Source: Candidatus Egerieimonas intestinavium (lineage in GTDB: Bacteria > Bacillota > Clostridia > Lachnospirales > Lachnospiraceae). Taken from it: a stretch of DNA of 41,918 bases. A program made the translations under genes and the position numbers. Under the pieces are notes generated by a model. That model saw only the letters and a program-made list of their open reading frames with translations, did not search any database and was not told the origin of the DNA. Positions 37,550-41,918 of this stretch are shown here, piece after piece. Each line of letters opens with the position of its first letter. Within the stretch, counting starts at the first letter, position 1. The stretch is from contig DVHU01000054.1 in assembly GCA_018711815.1 (NCBI GenBank), positions 1-41,918 of the forward strand. Reading direction: 5' to 3'.

Positions 37550-38293
37550 ATGATTATACTCTGCTGTCTTTTGGGGGTTGTGTGCCTGGCTTATTATGGA
37601 GTCTGCGTCCGCTATGCGGGATTTCGGGTATCCTATCTCTGGATCTGGCTGGCCGGGGGAATCGTCCTGGAGGCGGCGGCCGGCATACTAAGTCTGCTGA
37701 GCTGGCTGGAAATTTCGGTTCCCGGGGTCCTCTGGGCGGTGCTGGGAAGCGCGGCGGCAGGGGCGGCTCTTCTTCTGACGGTGCTTCTGCTGAGATTAAA
37801 GAGCGGCATGAGGGAGCGTCCCCTCCCTCAGCTGGATGTGCTGATTGTGCTGGGCGCCCGGGTCAAGGGAACCCGTCCCACCAGAGCCCTGGCTCAGAGG
37901 ATTGCCCGGGCGGAAGAGTATCTTCGGGAGAATCCTGAGACCAGAGCAATTTTATCCGGGGGCCAGGGGCCCGACGAGGAGATCAGCGAGGCCAGGGCCA
38001 TGTGCCAAAGTTTGGAGCAGGGAGGAATTGCCCCGGAGCGGCTGATTCTGGAAGATCGCTCCACCACCACCCAGGAAAATCTGCTCTTTTCCCGGAAATG
38101 GATTTCCCCGGAGGACAGGGTGGGGATTGTCACCAGCGATTTTCACCTGGCCAGGAGCCTGGGGATTGCCCGGAAATTAGGCTACCCTCAGGTCTGGGGG
38201 CTGCCGGCACCCCTGAGGTCGGTGCTGCTGCCTCACTATTTGCTGCGGGAGAGCTTTGCCCTGCTGAAGGACTGGATTTCCGGCAGCCTCTGA
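37550..38293 (+). CDS. YdcF/ElyC-family DUF218 membrane protein
   Basis: 247 residues. Three hydrophobic helices occupy roughly the first 85 residues. The DUF218 domain follows, with DVLIVLGARVKGTRPT, AILSGGQGPDEEISEA, LEDRSTTTQENL and VTSDFHLARS, the usual conserved stretches including the Ser-Gly-Gly loop and DFH. E. coli relatives (ElyC, SanA, YdcF) affect envelope integrity and handling of polyprenyl-linked precursors; biochemistry is unsettled. AAAGGAG precedes the ATG. It appears monocistronic. Confidence 0.87.
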   Translation: MIILCCLLGVVCLAYYGVCVRYAGFRVSYLWIWLAGGIVLEAAAGILSLLSWLEISVPGVLWAVLGSAAAGAALLLTVLLLRLKSGMRERPLPQLDVLIVLGARVKGTRPTRALAQRIARAEEYLRENPETRAILSGGQGPDEEISEARAMCQSLEQGGIAPERLILEDRSTTTQENLLFSRKWISPEDRVGIVTSDFHLARSLGIARKLGYPQVWGLPAPLRSVLLPHYLLRESFALLKDWISGSL

Positions 38294-38338
38294 AAAGCTT
38301 ACGCAATTCTTACGATTTGCCTTTCAAAAGAAAAGGCC

Positions 38339-38396
38339 TTGACTTTCGTCGGGGTCTTTTTTATACTTAAAGTGTACTAAGAATAATAGTACACTT
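38339..38396 (+). promoter_or_regulatory. Promoter and operator of the GntR-ABC operon
   Basis: TTGACT (38339-38344), 17 bases, TATACT (38362-38367). AAGTGTACTA (38370-38379) and TAGTACACTT (38387-38396) are a perfect 10-bp inverted repeat with a seven-base spacer, just past the -10 box. The GTGTACTA half-site fits the operators I know for YtrA-subfamily GntR repressors, so autorepression is likely. Confidence 0.75.
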
Positions 38397-38441
38397 AGTA
38401 CGGGATACGATGAATAATGACGGCTCAAAAGAGGTGATACC

Positions 38442-38819
38442 ATGATTGTGATTGATTACCAGGACCGCAGGCCCCTGTATGAGCAGATTGCTCAGCGTTT
38501 TCAGGAGCTGATTCTGCGGGGAGTCCTGGAGGAGGGAAGCCAGATGCCCTCTGTGCGGAAGTTGGCGGTAGATCTCTCCATGAATCCCAACACCATACAG
38601 CGGGCCTTTGGGCTGCTGGAGCAGCAGGGGTATATTTACGCGGTGAAGGGGCGGGGGAATTTTGTGTCGGCTAAGGGCAATTACTTGGGCCAGAAGCAGC
38701 AGGAGCTGCTGGGCCGGCTGGATGACCTTCTGGAGGAAGGATACCATCTGGGAGTGGAACGGAAGACGTGGGAAGAGAGGATTTCTTCCTTCTATGAGAA
38801 AAAAGGAGGCAGCGAATGA
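38442..38819 (+). CDS. GntR-family regulator, YtrA subfamily
   Basis: 125 residues. The N-terminal winged helix has RPLYEQIAQRFQELILRG, MPSVRKLAVDLSMNPNTIQRAF and GYIYAVKGRGNFV. The short C-terminal part of about 50 residues lacks a ligand domain of the FadR or HutC type, which defines the YtrA subfamily. It probably represses this operon through the palindrome at 38370-38396. Such systems often respond to cell-wall antibiotics. The stop overlaps the ATPase start (ATGA). Confidence 0.9.
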   Translation: MIVIDYQDRRPLYEQIAQRFQELILRGVLEEGSQMPSVRKLAVDLSMNPNTIQRAFGLLEQQGYIYAVKGRGNFVSAKGNYLGQKQQELLGRLDDLLEEGYHLGVERKTWEERISSFYEKKGGSE

Positions 38820-39718
38820 TTCAGGCAGAGGGAATTTCCAAAAGCTTTGGAGAAATACAGGCGGTAACCCATCTGTCCGCCCAGATCCGGGAGGGCGAGG
38901 TCTTTGGCCTGGTGGGCAGCAACGGAGCGGGCAAGAGCACCTTCCTGCGGATGGTCAGCGGCGTGCTCAAACCTGATGAGGGAGAGCTCCTGGTGGACGA
39001 GGAGCCGGTCTATGAGCAGGAACAGGTAAAGGGAAAGCTGTTTCTGATTCCCGACGAGCATTATTTCTTTCCCAACAGCAACCCGGAGGAAATGATGGAC
39101 TACTACGCTATGGTCTATCCGGCCTTTGACCGGGAGAAATTTAATAAGTGGATGGAGAGGTTTCAGCTGGACAGGAAGCGGAAGCTTAATACCTTTTCCA
39201 AGGGAATGAAAAAGCAGGTGTCTGTGCTGCTGGGAATCTGCGCCAACACCAAGTACCTGCTCTGCGACGAGACCTTTGACGGGCTGGATCCGGTCATGCG
39301 CCAGGCAGTGAAAAGCCTCTTTGCGGAAGAGATGCTGAACCGGAGCTTCACCCCGGTGGTGGCTTCCCACAATTTAAGAGAGCTGGAGGACATCTGCGAC
39401 CATGTGGGGCTGCTCCACAAGGGAGGGATGCTGGTCTCCAGGGATCTGGAGGATATGAAGCTGAATATCCATAAGGTTCAGTGTGTGATCCGGGAGCCGG
39501 AGCGGGAGGAGGCACTGCTGGCCGCCCTGCAGGTGCTCCACATGGAGAAGCGGGGGTCCCTGCTGGTGCTGACAGCCCGGGGAAAGCGGGAGGAGATCTT
39601 AAGGCAGGTGGAGGAGGCAAATCCTCTGTTTTCCGAGATCCTGCCCCTGACCCTGGAGGAAATTTTTATCAGTGAAACGGAGGTGGCGGGATATGACATC
39701 AAAAGTCTCCTTTTTTAA
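38816..39718 (+). CDS. ABC transporter ATP-binding protein (YtrB-like)
   Basis: 300 residues. Walker A is GSNGAGKST, the signature is degenerate (FSKGMKKQV), and Walker B is YLLCDETFDGLDP, followed by the switch His in ASHNLRELE. A C-terminal extension of about 85 residues is likely regulatory. AAGGAGG precedes the ATG. It overlaps the permease gene by 26 bases. It is probably the motor of an exporter or of an antibiotic-sensing complex with the downstream membrane protein. Confidence 0.92.
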   Translation: MIQAEGISKSFGEIQAVTHLSAQIREGEVFGLVGSNGAGKSTFLRMVSGVLKPDEGELLVDEEPVYEQEQVKGKLFLIPDEHYFFPNSNPEEMMDYYAMVYPAFDREKFNKWMERFQLDRKRKLNTFSKGMKKQVSVLLGICANTKYLLCDETFDGLDPVMRQAVKSLFAEEMLNRSFTPVVASHNLRELEDICDHVGLLHKGGMLVSRDLEDMKLNIHKVQCVIREPEREEALLAALQVLHMEKRGSLLVLTARGKREEILRQVEEANPLFSEILPLTLEEIFISETEVAGYDIKSLLF

Positions 39719-41744
39719 AATGGTGAAAAGTGAGTGCACAAGGCGGCTATGGCTGCTGACAATCCTGGCGGTGCTGTTTGCCGGGGCCTTGCCGGTGGCG
39801 GGGCTTATGCAGCTGCAGCGTTATGACCCCTCCGGGTACGAGATCATAGAGGAGGAAGCTGCGCCCTCCGATGCGGCCAACGTCCGGGAGGAGCGGCGGA
39901 TTCAGGAGATACGGGAGAGCATGGAAGAGATAGTGGGGAAGAATAATTCCGCAGTCTCCTGCATAACCCTGGCCGGAGCCCTTCTGGCCGGCATCAGCGG
40001 CTTTGCCTACCTGCACTCCAGGAAAAAGACAGATCTTTTTCACAGCATCCCGGTGCGCCGGGAGCGGTTGTTTCTGGTTCAGCAGACCAGCGGCTTTATC
40101 TTGTATCTGCTGCCCCTGCTGGGAGCCTACCTACTGGCGCTGCTGGTGGGAGCCATCAAGGGGGCCCTGTGGGCGGGCACCTGGCTGGCGGCTCTGAAGG
40201 GGCTGGCCTTCCAGATCCTCAGCTTTTTCCTGGCCTATGAGACAGTGGTTCTGGGAATGATGCTCACCGGCAAGCTTCTGGTGGCTGTGCTGGGAATCGT
40301 CGTACTCTTTGGCTATTTTCCGGCCACGGCGGCCATATTGGACACTTATATGAATTTCTTTCGCACCTACATCGGGTCGGGAAAGCTCCTGTGGAGGTGG
40401 CTGGAATACCTGACCCCGCTGTATCCGCTCTACTGGGCAGATCAGACCGCTGGGAGTGCCTGGGCTTTACTTATCTTTTTGCTGGCGGGAGCGCTGCTTA
40501 TGGGAGCGTCTCTGCTCCTCTACCGGATCCGCCGGACGGAGGCGGCGGAGCAGTCCATGGCCTTCCCCAGGAGCCAGGCGGTCATCAAATGGCTGTTGGT
40601 TCTGCCGTTTAGTTTGGCCGGGGGAATTATCATGAGCCAGGTGGCCATGCGGGAGGATTCCCTGTGGATGTTCTTCGGAATTTTGGTGGGCGTAGTTCTG
40701 ATATCGGGAATTGTGGAGGTGGTGTACAGCTACGATTTTCGCAGAGCTTTCTCCCACAGGATCCAGATGCTGCTGATGGCAGTGCTGGCCCTGGGAGTGG
40801 GGAGTATTTTCCGCTTTGATCTGCTGGGCTACGATACCTGGCTTCCCGGAGAGGATCAGGTGGAGTCCATGGCTGTGTCTTCCTGGAGATGGACCTCGGA
40901 TAATTCCTACTGGGAAGCAGAAGGAAACGACTTCCGTTATCAGGACCGGAGCGAATACCTGCTGGAGCATATGAAGATCACCGATTTTGAGGGGCTCTAT
41001 CAGATGGCCCGGGAGGGGGCCGAAAGCACCCGCTCAGAGTACGGGAATTCCGGGGATAAATCCTATATTTGTATTCGCTATAATCTGAAAAATGGAAGCA
41101 CTGCTGAACGCCAATACGAGGTGAGCGATGAGACCTTAGACACAGCCATGGAGCAGCTGGTATGCACCCGGGAGTATCAGGAGGCCGCGTACCAGATACT
41201 GACCCTGGAACCACAGATTTACCGGGAAATGTCGGTGAGGGATAGATTTGACAAAAGGATGGCCTACGAGGAGGAGCAGGAGCTCATCCAGGAGGTGGTT
41301 GAAGCCTACCGGGAGGATCTGCGCGCCCAGGAGCTGGAGAGCTGGAAAAGGGCGGAATTCCTGGGAATCTTGAATCTGACAGCCGGAAGAGAGGCCTGGA
41401 AGGCAGAATGGGCGTATCCCATCGACAGCACCTTTACCCATACGCTGGAGGCTCTGGAGAATATGGGAATTCAGCTGCTCCCCCTGGCCCAGGAGTCTGT
41501 GAGCCAGATCAGGGTCATCGACTATGCCAGCAATGAGGAGCTGGTGATCAGCTCCCCGGAGGAGATTCAAGAGCTGCTGCCGCTGCTGGAGCAGGAGAGA
41601 AACGGCTGGGGCGGGTATGAGATTCAGCAGGAGAACTTAGGATTCCGGGTAATCCGGGAGGAGGAGAACCAGGAGGTTTACGCCTATCTGCAAGAGGACG
41701 CCCAGCTGCCGGAGTTTTTTGCGGCGAGACTTGACAAGAACTGA
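39693..41744 (+). CDS. ABC transporter permease with extracytoplasmic-type C-terminal domain (DUF6449-like)
   Basis: 683 residues from ATG 39693, behind GGAGGTGG. Seven to eight helices lie in the first 390 residues, starting with RLWLLTILAVLFAGALPVAG, and FHSIPVRRERLF is typical of this permease group. After the last helix (near 365-380) comes a domain of about 300 residues rich in Glu and Gln, resembling DUF6449. It includes MKITDFEGLYQMAREGAE and YICIRYNLKNGSTAERQYEV. It forms the membrane part with the ATPase. The large domain may sense or bind the drug or lipid. It is the last protein gene in the window. Confidence 0.87.
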   Translation: MTSKVSFFKMVKSECTRRLWLLTILAVLFAGALPVAGLMQLQRYDPSGYEIIEEEAAPSDAANVREERRIQEIRESMEEIVGKNNSAVSCITLAGALLAGISGFAYLHSRKKTDLFHSIPVRRERLFLVQQTSGFILYLLPLLGAYLLALLVGAIKGALWAGTWLAALKGLAFQILSFFLAYETVVLGMMLTGKLLVAVLGIVVLFGYFPATAAILDTYMNFFRTYIGSGKLLWRWLEYLTPLYPLYWADQTAGSAWALLIFLLAGALLMGASLLLYRIRRTEAAEQSMAFPRSQAVIKWLLVLPFSLAGGIIMSQVAMREDSLWMFFGILVGVVLISGIVEVVYSYDFRRAFSHRIQMLLMAVLALGVGSIFRFDLLGYDTWLPGEDQVESMAVSSWRWTSDNSYWEAEGNDFRYQDRSEYLLEHMKITDFEGLYQMAREGAESTRSEYGNSGDKSYICIRYNLKNGSTAERQYEVSDETLDTAMEQLVCTREYQEAAYQILTLEPQIYREMSVRDRFDKRMAYEEEQELIQEVVEAYREDLRAQELESWKRAEFLGILNLTAGREAWKAEWAYPIDSTFTHTLEALENMGIQLLPLAQESVSQIRVIDYASNEELVISSPEEIQELLPLLEQERNGWGGYEIQQENLGFRVIREEENQEVYAYLQEDAQLPEFFAARLDKN

Positions 41745-41770
41745 TTTTTTGTGCCGGATAGAGCGGAGTG

Positions 41771-41779
41771 TGGTATAAT
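41771..41779 (+). promoter_or_regulatory. Extended -10 promoter before the terminal RNA
   Basis: TGG directly before TATAAT (41774-41779) makes an extended -10 element. No good -35 box stands 17 bases upstream. Transcription would start near 41786. Confidence 0.4.
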
Positions 41780-41786
41780 TATCAGA

Positions 41787-41918
41787 GAGTGCGAGCTGTG
41801 AAATCAGCATAGCTGATTTCCCCTGGCGAACGGAGGAAACTCTGGAAGCCTTGGTAAGCTGATAACAATACAGTAGGAAAATCCTATCAGGTAAGGTCTA
41901 GCCAGCCGCCTGTACCGA
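41787..41918 (+). ncRNA. 5' part of a structured RNA, possibly a group II intron
   Basis: There is no reading frame after the permease stop. The DNA has dense base-pairing instead. GAAATCAGC (41799-41807) and GCTGATTTC (41811-41819) form a perfect 9-bp hairpin with an ATA loop. Next come CGGAGGAAACTC, GCCTTGGTAAGCTGATAAC, and a second hairpin TAGGA-AAA-TCCTA inside a longer CTGATA...TATCAG pairing. The block GTGCGAG at 41789 matches the GUGYG that opens group II introns, and GAGGAAACTC and GGTAAG resemble domain I parts. The candidate is cut by the window edge, so no intron ORF can be seen. A -10 box just upstream suggests a stand-alone RNA as an alternative. Confidence 0.4.

Noticed and set aside
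41787-41918. RNase P RNA or tmRNA
   Set aside because: The invariant GAGGAAAGUCC block of RNase P is not present (GAGGAAACTC instead), and the tmRNA 5' end does not match.

Overview
This window looks like the chromosome of a GC-rich, low-G+C-phylum anaerobe of the Clostridia, most likely Lachnospiraceae. The case rests on strong AGGAGG-type ribosome binding sites, lipoproteins with Gram-positive lipoboxes, a YtrA-type GntR/ABC operon, DUF5685-DnaJ and SEC-C proteins of a clostridial kind, and L,D-transpeptidase and PucR families common in that group. No rRNA genes or CRISPR array are visible. All identities are from reading the sequence; no database search was run.

Positions 1-900 are AT-richer and look like the eroded end of a Tn916/Tn1549-type conjugative element: the tail of a Cys-rich KTR protein, hairpin-rich non-coding DNA, and a collapsed MAYNHG-type/HTH ORF. 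This sits on the 3' side of a tRNA-Ala(CGC) gene on the minus strand. Positions 1200-6900 hold a hairpin-studded leader, an L,D-transpeptidase, a 23-bp tandem repeat, a HAD phosphatase, and the overlapping run sfsA-mutY-glycosyltransferase. Positions 7000-9650 carry a 2-hydroxyacid dehydrogenase and purA.

Positions 10000-18400 form a catabolic or uptake block. A PucR-family regulator precedes a complete branched-chain-type ABC transporter (substrate-binding protein, two permeases, two ATPases), followed by a DapA-family aldolase without the DapA arginine and a class I aminotransferase. The layout suggests import of an amino acid, transamination, then aldol cleavage. Positions 18500-22080 encode two tandem membrane-anchored beta-lactamase-fold proteins, one with catalytic motifs and one that has lost them all, plus an HD-domain hydrolase. 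Next come a minus-strand HAD/membrane-protein pair, a lipoprotein whose promoter contains a G8 tract, and an NhaC antiporter.

Positions 25500-32100 contain a zinc-ribbon membrane protein, a DUF5685 protein with head-to-head isoprenoid-synthase-like acidic motifs, a J-domain protein with a Cys-rich tail, a sodium symporter, and then a PP2C phosphatase directly followed by a Ser/Thr kinase. That kinase carries two DnaJ C-terminal-type substrate-binding repeats and a membrane domain, which is the most unusual protein architecture in the window. Positions 32300-41750 hold an Rpn-like nuclease, an unknown small protein, a SmtB-type metal sensor divergent from mntP, an AI-2E family exporter, an acyl-CoA thioesterase, a SEC-C protein, a YdcF-family protein, and a GntR-ABC ATPase-permease operon with a clear palindromic operator. 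The last ~130 bases are the 5' part of a structured RNA, possibly a group II intron, cut by the window edge.
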